NCBI GenBank assembly: GCA_946482625.1
Contig: CAMLSH010000246.1
Location: forward strand, 1-6,007
From: an uncultured Opitutaceae bacterium
Lineage (GTDB): Bacteria > Verrucomicrobiota > Verrucomicrobiae > Opitutales > Opitutaceae
Length of the DNA: 6,007 nt
Direction: 5' to 3'
Shown here one piece after another: positions 1 to 5,834 of this stretch. Below the pieces are notes generated by a model. That model was not told the origin of the DNA, ran no database searches, and was given only the letters and a program-made list of their open reading frames with translations. Made by a program: the position numbers and the translations under genes. Within the stretch, counting starts at the first letter, position 1, and every line of letters begins with the position of its first letter.

Positions 1-229
1 CGTGAAAGCCTCCGGTGGCCTCTCCCGCAAAGTCTTCAAACTCTCCGAACTCGATCTCCCCGCCCATGGCCGCGTGAGCCTAAAGAAGAGCCAGCACTTT
101 AAGAATTTCACCACCCGCACGCACTACGCTGGCGAGCACCGCATCGAGTTGCTCGTCAACGGCAGTGTCCTGGCGACCGCTTCGTTTCATCTCCAGATTC
201 CGTCCGCTAGGAAACGCTCGAAAACCTGA
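1..229 (+). CDS. DNA alkylation repair protein, AlkD-like (C-terminal fragment)
   Basis: This open frame enters from the left edge and ends at a TGA at 227-229, leaving 76 codons. The visible part reads as a compact all-beta C-terminal domain: 'SRKVFKLSELDLP' near its start, then 'TTRTHYAGEHRIELLVNG' and a final strand 'ATASFHL'. From memory, this matches the domain that follows the HEAT-like repeats in the longer DNA alkylation repair proteins of the AlkC/AlkD superfamily, where 'SPKVFKLK..L' and 'TTR.HYPG.H..E.LVNG' are characteristic. Family members of this kind remove or recognise alkylated bases in DNA. The HEAT-repeat part and its active-site residues lie outside the window, so activity cannot be judged. 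The GTG at position 2 is probably an internal valine codon rather than the start. Identity is by motif resemblance only. Confidence 0.68.
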   Translation, partial: VKASGGLSRKVFKLSELDLPAHGRVSLKKSQHFKNFTTRTHYAGEHRIELLVNGSVLATASFHLQIPSARKRSKT

Positions 230-241
230 GCACGTCGCCGC

Positions 242-321
242 CAGCTCGCCGCGAGACGAACCCGCATCTCTCGCGCATACCCACGCCCGCACTCTCCGCT
301 TGGCTCGCTCGCGGCGAACTG
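242..321. repeat. Long inverted repeat ahead of lgt, with an overlapping alternative hairpin
   Basis: The 107-base gap between the upstream stop and lgt holds two mutually exclusive foldings. Arms of 14 bases at 242-255 and 308-321 are complementary except for one position, with 52 bases between them. A shorter perfect 7-base hairpin pairs 250-256 with 269-275 around a 12-base loop and uses part of the same left arm. The distal arm ends 15 bases before the lgt ATG. No T-tract follows, so this is not a standard terminator. It could be a leader structure affecting lgt translation, or chance pairing in GC-rich sequence. Confidence 0.4.
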
Positions 322-336
322 AGATGAAACCCGCCC

Positions 337-1182
337 ATGCTGCCGCTCGCTTATTGGACACACGACCTAAGCCCATTCGTCCCTTTCCTCCAATTCTCCG
401 ACACCCTCGGCGTGCGTTGGTACGGCCTCGCATACGTCCTCGGATTCCTCGGCGCCGCTTGGCTCCTGCATCGCTATACGCGCACCGGGCGCTCTCAGCT
501 CACGACCGCGCAAAACGGCGATCTGCTCATCGCCATCGTCATCGGCGTAATGCTCGGCGGCCGCATCGGCTCATTCCTCCTTTATCACCCCGGCCAGCTT
601 CTCGACGATCCCTTGAGTTTTTTCCGCATCTGGGAAGGCGGCATGGCCAGCCACGGCGGCTTCGTCGGTGTCACCGCGGCGATCGCTTGGTTCGCTCGGC
701 GCACGAAGGTTTCGTTTCTCCATCTCGCCGACGTTATCGTCTCCACCGCAGCGCTGGGGCTGATGTTCGGACGTATTGCCAACTTCATCAACGGCGAGCT
801 CTGGGGCATCCCTACCAGCGTGCCATGGGCGGTGATTTTCCCGGACAGCCCGTACCCGTTGGAGCCCCGTCATCCTTCGCAGCTTTATGCCGCCTTTCTC
901 GAAGGCGCCCTGCTGCTCGCCTATCTGCAACTGCGCTTCTGGAAGAGTGCGATCGTCCGCGTGCGTCCCGGCCAGCTCGCTGGGGAGTTTCTTATTGGAT
1001 ACGCCATCATGCGGATAATCGGTGAACGTTTCCGCGAACCCGACGCCGATGTTTCGCTGATCTGGGGCATGTTCAGCCGCGGCACGTTTTATTCGTTCTT
1101 CGTCTTCCTCGCGGGGGTGGCGCTGATCGCTTACGTCCGGAAAACAAACACGGAAAAAACTCCCGGAACAGGGTCCCGCTGA
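337..1182 (+). CDS. lgt: Prolipoprotein diacylglyceryl transferase Lgt
   Basis: Lgt is an inner-membrane enzyme that transfers diacylglycerol from phosphatidylglycerol to the lipobox cysteine of prolipoproteins, the first step of lipoprotein maturation. The 281-residue product has normal family length and several hydrophobic membrane segments. Family signatures appear in order: 'VRWYGLAY' (26-33), 'GGRIG' (74-78) with Tyr83, the 'GGMASHGG' motif with His106, the Lgt signature 'GLMFGRIANFINGE' (141-154) with Arg146, Asn149 and Glu154, 'PRHPSQLYAA' (177-186), and 'RIIGERFREPD' (226-236) with Arg226 and Glu230. These match the functionally important E. coli residues (Tyr80, His103, Arg143, Asn146, Glu151, Arg239, Glu243), offset by +3 as far as Glu151. 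The ATG at 337 places 'RWYG' at the usual distance from the N-terminus; its Shine-Dalgarno is weak. The gene converges on the lipoprotein gene 22 bases downstream. Confidence 0.97.
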   Translation: MLPLAYWTHDLSPFVPFLQFSDTLGVRWYGLAYVLGFLGAAWLLHRYTRTGRSQLTTAQNGDLLIAIVIGVMLGGRIGSFLLYHPGQLLDDPLSFFRIWEGGMASHGGFVGVTAAIAWFARRTKVSFLHLADVIVSTAALGLMFGRIANFINGELWGIPTSVPWAVIFPDSPYPLEPRHPSQLYAAFLEGALLLAYLQLRFWKSAIVRVRPGQLAGEFLIGYAIMRIIGERFREPDADVSLIWGMFSRGTFYSFFVFLAGVALIAYVRKTNTEKTPGTGSR

Positions 1183-1204
1183 TCACCGGAGCGACCGCCG
1201 GCGA

Positions 1205-1669
1205 TTACTCGGCCGCAGCGGTCAGCGCTTCGTCGAGGTGACGGAAAAACACTTCATACAGCGGCGTATCCTGCATCGGCGTGGACGTGCCCATGCCTTC
1301 GCGTTTGCTGAACTCGTCTTCGCGAATCTCCGAAAACAACGCAGACACCTCCGTGCCCTTGGTCGGCGCCGGGGCGAGTTTCACGCTCAACGAAATCTGC
1401 CGGGCGGAACGCGCGCCATCGCCCGGCTGAAGCACGCTGATCGCCTCCAGTTTTCCCTGCGCCGCGCCGCCGCTGGTGATCTTGAAATTCATCTTCCGCA
1501 ACGCGGTCCGTGCCGCCTCGTAGGCCGGCTTCTGCTCCACGGTGACAACATGCGTCCGGTAGGTCGGCGAGATCCGCTCACGAAACGCGGCGGGCAATTT
1601 CGATCCGGATTCACATCCGGCGACGACAAGGACGATTGCGGCGAACACGAGGGCGGGGATTTTTTTCAC
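1205..1669 (-). CDS. Small putative lipoprotein of unknown function
   Basis: With the GTG start at 1669 the product is 154 residues. It begins with a textbook lipoprotein signal: Met-Lys-Lys, a hydrophobic core (residues 5-17) and the lipobox Val16-Ala17-Gly18-Cys19. The GTG is chosen because this peptide begins there; the open frame continues upstream to 1801, but only across the end of aguA and without signal-peptide character. The mature part is soluble alpha/beta-looking, with a 'YEAARTALRKMNFKIT' segment (about 51-66) typical of small lipoprotein domains in which a helix precedes a strand. I recognise no named family and assign no function. Glu at +2 after the cysteine gives no inner-membrane retention signal of the E. 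coli Asp type. The start lies 19 bases after the aguA stop on the same strand, so co-transcription with aguA is likely. A weak GAG sits about 9 bases before the GTG. Confidence 0.85.
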   Translation of the reverse strand: MKKIPALVFAAIVLVVAGCESGSKLPAAFRERISPTYRTHVVTVEQKPAYEAARTALRKMNFKITSGGAAQGKLEAISVLQPGDGARSARQISLSVKLAPAPTKGTEVSALFSEIREDEFSKREGMGTSTPMQDTPLYEVFFRHLDEALTAAAE

Positions 1670-1688
1670 GGGGAAATGCTCAGACACC

Positions 1689-2774
1689 TTAAGCCGGTTG
1701 CTGTTGCGAAATACAATGCAGCGTACCCAAACCCCACACGAGATCGAGGCAGTCGATGGGGATGATTTCACGATCAGGAAAACACGACGCCAACACCTCA
1801 AGCGCCTCGTCGTCCTTCTTCGGCTGGCGAAACGCGGGCATCAACACCGCGCCATTGATGATGAGAAAATTCGCATAACTCGCCGGCAGCGGCTGGCCCT
1901 CGCAGAAGGACGGTTTCGGCATCGGCAGCGCGACAATCTTGAACTTCTTCCCGTTAGGCGTCCGCAACGCGTGCAGTCGCTCCAAATTCTCCAGCAGGAT
2001 CGGGTAGTTCTTATCGCGCTTGTTCGACTCGAGCACCGTCACGATGCCGTCTTCGCGGAAGAAACGGCTGAGGTCGTCGATGTGTCCATCGGTGTCATCG
2101 CCCACGATCCCGTCGCCGAGCCAGAGAATCGTGTGAACGCCCAGATAATCGCGGAGGTTCTGCTCGATCTGTTCCTTCGTGAGATCGGGGTTGCGGTTCT
2201 TGTGGAGCAGACACGCCTCAGTCGTGAGGAGAAGTCCGGCGCCGTTGACGTCGATCGAGCCGCCTTCGAGCACCATCTTTTTCTCAAAGCGACGCATCTT
2301 GAGTTTCTTCGCGATGCTCGGCGGGATCTCGTTGTCCTTGTCGAACGGCGGATATTTGCCGCCCCACGCGTTGTAATCCCAATCGGTCAAAGCGACTTCG
2401 CCCGTCTTGTCGTTCTTCACGAAGATCGGCCCGTGATCGCGGCACCACGCGTCGTTCGTCGGATGATCGTAGAACGTGACCTTCGCGAGATCGGCGCCGG
2501 CTTTTTCGATCAACGACCACGCGCGCTTCTGGAGCGGCTTGGCGATGTTGATGCGCACTTCCTCGAAGCGGCTGATCGTCGCGACGATCTCGGCAAACTT
2601 GTACGGGATCGGTCGGAAAAACCCGGGCCAGGACGCGCGTTTGTGCGGCCACGAAAGCCAGATGGCTGTCTGCGGCTCCCACTCGGCCGGCATGCGAAAA
2701 CCGAGCGAAGCGGGGGTGGAGGTTTTTGAAACCGAAGCGATATTTTTTTTCGAAGCCACAGGAAGTGAGGTCAC
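1689..2774 (-). CDS. aguA: Agmatine deiminase
   Basis: AguA hydrolyses agmatine to N-carbamoylputrescine and ammonia. It belongs to the guanidino-group-modifying (pentein) superfamily. Numbered from the GTG at 2774, the 361-residue protein shows 'RMPAEWEPQTAIWLSWPH' (27-44), 'NDAWCRDHGP' (107-116), 'EGGSIDVNG' (160-168), 'DDTDGHIDDLSRF' (216-228, catalytic-type His221) and the C-terminal nucleophile motif 'GLGTLHCISQQ' with Cys354. The last motif departs from the common 'GGGNIHCITQQ', as in some other members of the family, but keeps the His-Cys pair. The start is uncertain. An in-frame stop lies upstream, and the candidates are GTG 2774, GTG 2759 and ATG 2693. None has a clear Shine-Dalgarno. 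The 'LG(Y/F)RMPAEWEP' stretch is usually conserved, which argues against ATG 2693. The gene follows aguB after a 122-base gap and probably precedes the lipoprotein in one transcript. Confidence 0.93.
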   Translation of the reverse strand: MTSLPVASKKNIASVSKTSTPASLGFRMPAEWEPQTAIWLSWPHKRASWPGFFRPIPYKFAEIVATISRFEEVRINIAKPLQKRAWSLIEKAGADLAKVTFYDHPTNDAWCRDHGPIFVKNDKTGEVALTDWDYNAWGGKYPPFDKDNEIPPSIAKKLKMRRFEKKMVLEGGSIDVNGAGLLLTTEACLLHKNRNPDLTKEQIEQNLRDYLGVHTILWLGDGIVGDDTDGHIDDLSRFFREDGIVTVLESNKRDKNYPILLENLERLHALRTPNGKKFKIVALPMPKPSFCEGQPLPASYANFLIINGAVLMPAFRQPKKDDEALEVLASCFPDREIIPIDCLDLVWGLGTLHCISQQQPA

Positions 2775-2896
2775 CGAGATAATGGTGTTGAAAGCGGGAA
2801 GTCAGGGACGAACCGAAAGGACTGAACTACGGAAAGAGGCGTTCAGAAACTCCGTTTCCAGCCTTCCTGATTTCCACATTCAATCCCTGCCGTCCC

Positions 2897-3781
2897 TCAA
2901 TCGATGAAGCGCTTCGTGAGATCGCCGTACGCGTCGATGCGACGATCTCGGAGGAACGGCCAATGCGTGCGAGTCGTATCCACTTTGCCGAGCTCGATCG
3001 GGACAATGAGCACTTCTTCCTTATCCGTGCTGGCCTTCGCTAGGATCTGGCCGCTGGTGCCGGCGACGAAGCTTTGTCCCCAGAATTCCAAACCATCTCC
3101 GCCAACGCCTTTGATTTTCTCCAAACCGATGCGGTTGACCGAGGCCACGTAGCAGCCATTCGCGACCGCGTGTGAACGCTGAATCGTTTCCCACGCGCCA
3201 TGCTGATTGGTGCCGTACTCAGCCTTCTCCTTCGGATGCCATCCGATGGCCGTCGGGTAGAAAAGAATCTCCGCGCCCTGCATCGCGGTGAGCCGCGCGC
3301 CTTCGGGATACCACTGATCCCAGCACACCAGCACACCGATCTTGCCGAACTTCGTGTCCCACGCGCGAAAGCCTGTATCGCCCGGCGTGAAATAGAACTT
3401 CTCGTAGAAGAGCGGATCATCCGGGATGTGCATCTTCCGGTAGATGCCGAGCAGCGAGCCATCCGCGTCGATGATGACGGCGGTGTTGTGATAAAGACCC
3501 GACGCGCGCTTCTCGAAGAGCGACGCGATGATCACGACGCCGTGCTTCTTCGCGATTTTCTGAAACGCCTTCGTGCTCGGTCCGGGGATCGGCTCAGCGA
3601 GTTTGAAATGCTCGTGGTCCTCGCTCTGGCAAAAATACTGCGAGCACAACAGCTCCTGCGTGCAGATGATCTGAGCGCCCTGCTTCGCCGCCTTCTCGGC
3701 GAGCGCGAGGGATTTTTTGAGGTTCTCCGCCGGGTTGGCGGTGCAGGCGTGTTGGAGCAGACCGAGCGTGACTTTGGACAT
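2897..3781 (-). CDS. aguB: N-carbamoylputrescine amidase
   Basis: AguB hydrolyses N-carbamoylputrescine to putrescine, CO2 and ammonia, completing the pathway begun by AguA. It is a nitrilase-superfamily (CN-hydrolase) enzyme. The 294-residue product has the usual length and the complete catalytic triad: Glu43 in 'CTQELLCSQYF', Lys116 in 'YRKMHIPDDP' and Cys153 in 'VLVCWDQWYPEGAR'. The 'FYEKFYFTPGD' segment (125-135), with a conserved second Glu at 127, and the substrate-linked 'CQSED' region (51-55) are typical of carbamoylputrescine amidases rather than general nitrilases. The ATG at 3781 is preferred because 'SKVTLGLLQHAC' begins where the family does; an in-frame TTG at 3802 would add only seven atypical residues and falls within a hairpin. 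The adjacent aguA on the same strand strongly supports the specific function. Confidence 0.95.
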   Translation of the reverse strand: MSKVTLGLLQHACTANPAENLKKSLALAEKAAKQGAQIICTQELLCSQYFCQSEDHEHFKLAEPIPGPSTKAFQKIAKKHGVVIIASLFEKRASGLYHNTAVIIDADGSLLGIYRKMHIPDDPLFYEKFYFTPGDTGFRAWDTKFGKIGVLVCWDQWYPEGARLTAMQGAEILFYPTAIGWHPKEKAEYGTNQHGAWETIQRSHAVANGCYVASVNRIGLEKIKGVGGDGLEFWGQSFVAGTSGQILAKASTDKEEVLIVPIELGKVDTTRTHWPFLRDRRIDAYGDLTKRFID

Positions 3782-3793
3782 GAGAGTAAGCGT

Positions 3794-3824
3794 TGAAAAC
3801 AACCGCGCCTTCCAGCGGCGCGGT
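3794..3824 (-). terminator. Terminator-like hairpin between hisG and aguB
   Basis: Read on the minus strand, an 8-bp perfect GC-rich stem (3817-3824 with 3802-3809, 7-base loop) is followed by the T-rich run TTGTTTTC at 3794-3801. It lies about 70 bases past the hisG stop and 20 bases before the aguB ATG. The T-tract is interrupted, so termination may be partial. It most simply ends the hisG transcript, but it may lie in the aguB leader if aguB is transcribed from further upstream. Confidence 0.65.
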
Positions 3825-3894
3825 CAGAGTTAAAATGACACCGACAACAAACAGAGCCGTGTGAACTGCGAACGAATGCAGCTCGCGCGCTTTT

Positions 3895-4767
3895 TCAATA
3901 CACGACCTTGTTCAGCGGATATTCCACGATGCCTTCGGCGCCGAGCGACTTGAGCTGGGGAATGATTTCGCGAACGACGCTCTCGTCGATGATCGTCTCG
4001 AGCGCGATCCAGTCGGGATTGCTGAGCTGCGAGACGGTCGGATTGCGCAGCGATGGGAGTTTGCTGATGACCGCGTCGAGCGCGGCCTTGGGAAGATTCA
4101 GTTTCAGCCCAACCTTCGAGCCCGCTTCCAACGCACCCACGAGCAGAAGGGCGATGGTCTCGATCTTTTTGCGCTTCGCCGGATTCGCCCAGCTGGCCTT
4201 GTTGGCGATGAACTTCGTGTTCGTCGTGAGGAGCGTATCCACGATCCGGAGCTTGTTCGCGCGGAGCGAACTGCCGGTTTCCGTGATGTCCACGATCGCG
4301 TCGACCAGATCGGGCACCTTCACCTCGGTGGCGCCCCAAGAGAACTCCACGTCAACCGGGATGTTCTTCTCGGCAAAATAGCGTTTCACCGTGCCGACCA
4401 TCTCGGTCGCCACGCGTTTGCCGGCGAGATCCTCGGGTTTCTTCACCGGCGAGTTCTCGGGCACGCACAGCACCCAGCGGGATTTTTGCACCGACGCGCG
4501 GCTATAGATCAGGTCGCAGACTTCGACCACGTCGGAGCCATTTTCCTGAATCCAGTCAAAGCCCGTCAGCCCGCAGTCGAAAAACCCATGCTCCACATAA
4601 CGACTCACTTCCTGGGCTCGAACGAATCGTCCATCGAGCTCCGGGTCGTCGATCGACGGCTTGTAGGAGCGCGAACTCGTCGTGATTTTCCAACCTGCCT
4701 TGGCGAACAGGTTTTTCGTGGATTCCTCGAGGCTGCCCTTTGGCAGACCGAGCATCAGAAGCGGCAT
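3895..4767 (-). CDS. hisG: ATP phosphoribosyltransferase, long form
   Basis: HisG condenses ATP with PRPP to give phosphoribosyl-ATP, the first and feedback-controlled step of histidine synthesis in the cytoplasm. The 290-residue protein starts with the diagnostic '[12 protein letters not shown]' (6-17). It has '[12 protein letters not shown]' (64-75), 'KRVATEM' (117-123) and the PRPP-binding loop '[18 protein letters not shown]' (156-173). A C-terminal domain of about 75 residues (215-290), ending in '[15 protein letters not shown]', is the HisG_C regulatory domain of the long, HisZ-independent form, where histidine is expected to inhibit. The ATG at 4767 is chosen because the conserved core begins directly after it. 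In-frame TTG 4815 or GTG 4776 would add unconserved residues. No other his gene is visible nearby, so the pathway genes appear scattered. The gene is divergent from the response regulator and ends before a terminator-like hairpin. Confidence 0.96.
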   Translation of the reverse strand: MPLLMLGLPKGSLEESTKNLFAKAGWKITTSSRSYKPSIDDPELDGRFVRAQEVSRYVEHGFFDCGLTGFDWIQENGSDVVEVCDLIYSRASVQKSRWVLCVPENSPVKKPEDLAGKRVATEMVGTVKRYFAEKNIPVDVEFSWGATEVKVPDLVDAIVDITETGSSLRANKLRIVDTLLTTNTKFIANKASWANPAKRKKIETIALLLVGALEAGSKVGLKLNLPKAALDAVISKLPSLRNPTVSQLSNPDWIALETIIDESVVREIIPQLKSLGAEGIVEYPLNKVVY

Positions 4768-4903
4768 TGGGTCAGACACGCGGCCCAAGGCACACGCCGC
4801 TCGTAAGCCGTTCAAGTCAAATTCACGCCGCGCCCTCGCTGTCAGCCGCTTCTGTGTAAAATTCGCTTAAGAATCCGCGAAGGCAGGCCGATGGATGTTT
4901 AGA

Positions 4904-4947
4904 TTTTTACAGCTTTCCTTTGACAGGTGTCCGAGCAGTTGTAAAAA
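4904..4947. repeat. 8-bp inverted repeat around the response-regulator promoter
   Basis: TTTTTACA at 4904-4911 and its exact complement TGTAAAAA at 4940-4947 flank 28 bases containing the -35 box; the right arm covers the -10 box. The arms are centred 36 bases apart. The placement would suit an operator, possibly for autoregulation by the encoded regulator. AT-rich octamers recur by chance, so the regulatory role is inference. Confidence 0.35.
4920..4947 (+). promoter_or_regulatory. Sigma70-type promoter for the response regulator
   Basis: A perfect -35 hexamer TTGACA (4920-4925) is followed after 16 bases by TAAAAA (4942-4947), matching the -10 consensus at 4 of 6 positions. Transcription would begin near 4954, about 25 bases before the ATG at 4980. 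The TTG of this -35 box is also an in-frame potential start codon, but reading it as promoter explains the sequence better. Confidence 0.6.
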
Positions 4948-4979
4948 AACCTACGCGTCGACAGACGACGCCACACTTT

Positions 4980-5771
4980 ATGCGATCCGCTCCAAAGCCC
5001 CTGATCCTGATAGTGGAAGACGAGGAGGAACTGGCAAAGCTCATGACCATCCACCTCGAAGAAGCCGGGATGCAAACCCAGTGGTACAACCGCTGCGCTC
5101 TCGCCGCCCGTTTCCTCAAAAAGAACTTCGCCAATCTCCTGCTGCTCGACGTCAATCTCCCCGACCAGTCCGGCTTTCAGCTCCTCGATGAGTTGAAGAA
5201 AAGCGACATCTCCATCCCGACGATTTTCGTCACCGGCAACGCGCTCGAGACGAACAAAGTCCGCGGCCTCGATATGGGCGGCGACGACTACATCACCAAG
5301 CCGTTCAGCTACCCGGAACTCGTTGCCCGCATTCGCGCCGTGCTCCGCCGCGCCGAATCGATGGCCGATCTCAACGTCACCAAGAACGCCAAGATCAGCG
5401 ACGAAGCCTTCGATTTCTGCGGCGCCAAAGTTACTCCGATCCGCCTCGAGATCGAATTCCCCAACGGCACCGTCACCAAGATCGGCCGCAAGGAGCTCGG
5501 CATCCTTTCGTACCTCAACCAAAACCAAGGCGTCGTGATTACGCGCAAGGCGCTCATCCACTCGGTCTGGGGCATCCACGCCGACGTGAAGAGCCGCTCG
5601 CTCGACCAATACATCGTGAAGGTCCGCGAACTTTTCCGCGCCAACGGCCTCAGTTTGGATTCGTTCCGCACGGTCCACAGCGTCGGATACATCTTCGATC
5701 CTCAAGGCGTCTCCAAAGAAGGCCTCGAAGAACTCGAGAAACAATCCACGCCGCCGATGGCGAAAAAGTAA
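4980..5771 (+). CDS. Response regulator transcription factor, OmpR/PhoB type
   Basis: This 263-residue protein is a two-component response regulator: an N-terminal receiver domain (about 8-122) and a C-terminal winged-helix DNA-binding domain (about 140-238). The receiver has the acidic pair Glu13-Asp14, phosphoacceptor Asp57 in 'LLLLDVNLPDQSG', Thr85 in 'IFVTGN' and the conserved Lys107-Pro108 in 'GGDDYITKPF'. The effector domain shows 'LEIEFPNG', 'KELGILSYLNQNQGVVITRKAL', the recognition-helix region 'SRSLDQYIVKVRELF' and the wing 'FRTVHSVGYIFDP'. About 23 residues follow the wing, a longer and more charged tail than usual. The start at ATG 4980 gives a normal receiver N-terminus and fits the promoter at 4920-4947. 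No Shine-Dalgarno is evident. No histidine kinase gene adjoins it within the window, so the signal and target genes are unknown. Confidence 0.94.
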   Translation: MRSAPKPLILIVEDEEELAKLMTIHLEEAGMQTQWYNRCALAARFLKKNFANLLLLDVNLPDQSGFQLLDELKKSDISIPTIFVTGNALETNKVRGLDMGGDDYITKPFSYPELVARIRAVLRRAESMADLNVTKNAKISDEAFDFCGAKVTPIRLEIEFPNGTVTKIGRKELGILSYLNQNQGVVITRKALIHSVWGIHADVKSRSLDQYIVKVRELFRANGLSLDSFRTVHSVGYIFDPQGVSKEGLEELEKQSTPPMAKK

Positions 5772-5796
5772 GCCCGACGACTCACGTCCTCACACC

Positions 5797-5834
5797 CACG
5801 AAAAAAGCCGCGTTCACCCGCGGCTTTTTTCGTG
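5797..5834. terminator. Strong bidirectional intrinsic terminator
   Basis: A perfect 16-base inverted repeat (5797-5812 with 5819-5834, 6-base loop) has a GCCGCG core stem flanked by A6 on the left and T6 on the right. On either strand it therefore reads as a GC hairpin followed by six T residues. It lies 25 bases past the response-regulator stop and directly beside the stop of the converging gene, so it can end both transcripts. Confidence 0.93.

Larger units (their letters stand above)
4768..4979. other. Divergent intergenic region between hisG and the response regulator
   Basis: These 212 bases are noticeably more AT-rich than the genes and carry the control regions of two divergent units. 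Visible elements are the TTGACA/TAAAAA promoter for the plus strand and three TGTAAAA-type sites: 4855-4861 (plus), 4904-4911 (minus) and 4940-4947 (plus). A small dyad TTCGC/GCGAA pairs 4862-4866 with 4877-4881. GACA-gg-TGTC at 4922-4931 overlaps the -35 box. I found no strong consensus promoter for hisG on the minus strand. No coding potential is evident. Confidence 0.6.

Noticed and set aside
165..1025. A long plus-strand open frame overlapping lgt
   Set aside because: Its product is an Arg/Pro/His-rich stretch with no recognisable domain, as expected from an alternative frame of a GC-rich gene. Lgt has complete family motifs in the other frame.
1183..1204. A terminator between lgt and the converging lipoprotein gene
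   Set aside because: The 22-base gap has only a short loopless palindrome and no T-tract on either strand, so an intrinsic terminator is not supported.
1670..1801. An upstream-extended start for the lipoprotein gene
   Set aside because: The extension overlaps the aguA coding sequence and would bury the lipoprotein signal peptide inside the protein. The GTG at 1669 gives a normal signal peptide.
1698..2729. A 343-codon plus-strand open frame antisense to aguA
   Set aside because: It is rich in Arg/Val/Asp/Leu with no domain pattern, while the minus strand encodes a full-length agmatine deiminase with its catalytic motifs.
2775..2896. A promoter, terminator or separate small gene in the aguB-aguA gap
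   Set aside because: Only a 5-bp hairpin (2846-2850 with 2854-2858), a distant 7-base complement (2804-2810 with 2891-2897) and a poor -35-like match are visible. None is stronger than expected by chance.
4920..4979. A TTG start for the response regulator at 4920
   Set aside because: The TTG is the first half of a perfect -35 hexamer with a suitable -10 box, and the extra 20 residues lack receiver-domain character. ATG 4980 gives a standard N-terminus.
4899..5744. A 281-codon minus-strand open frame antisense to the response regulator
   Set aside because: The product is low-complexity, rich in Ala/Glu/Asp/Val, and mirrors codon bias of the sense gene. The sense strand encodes a full receiver plus winged-helix protein.
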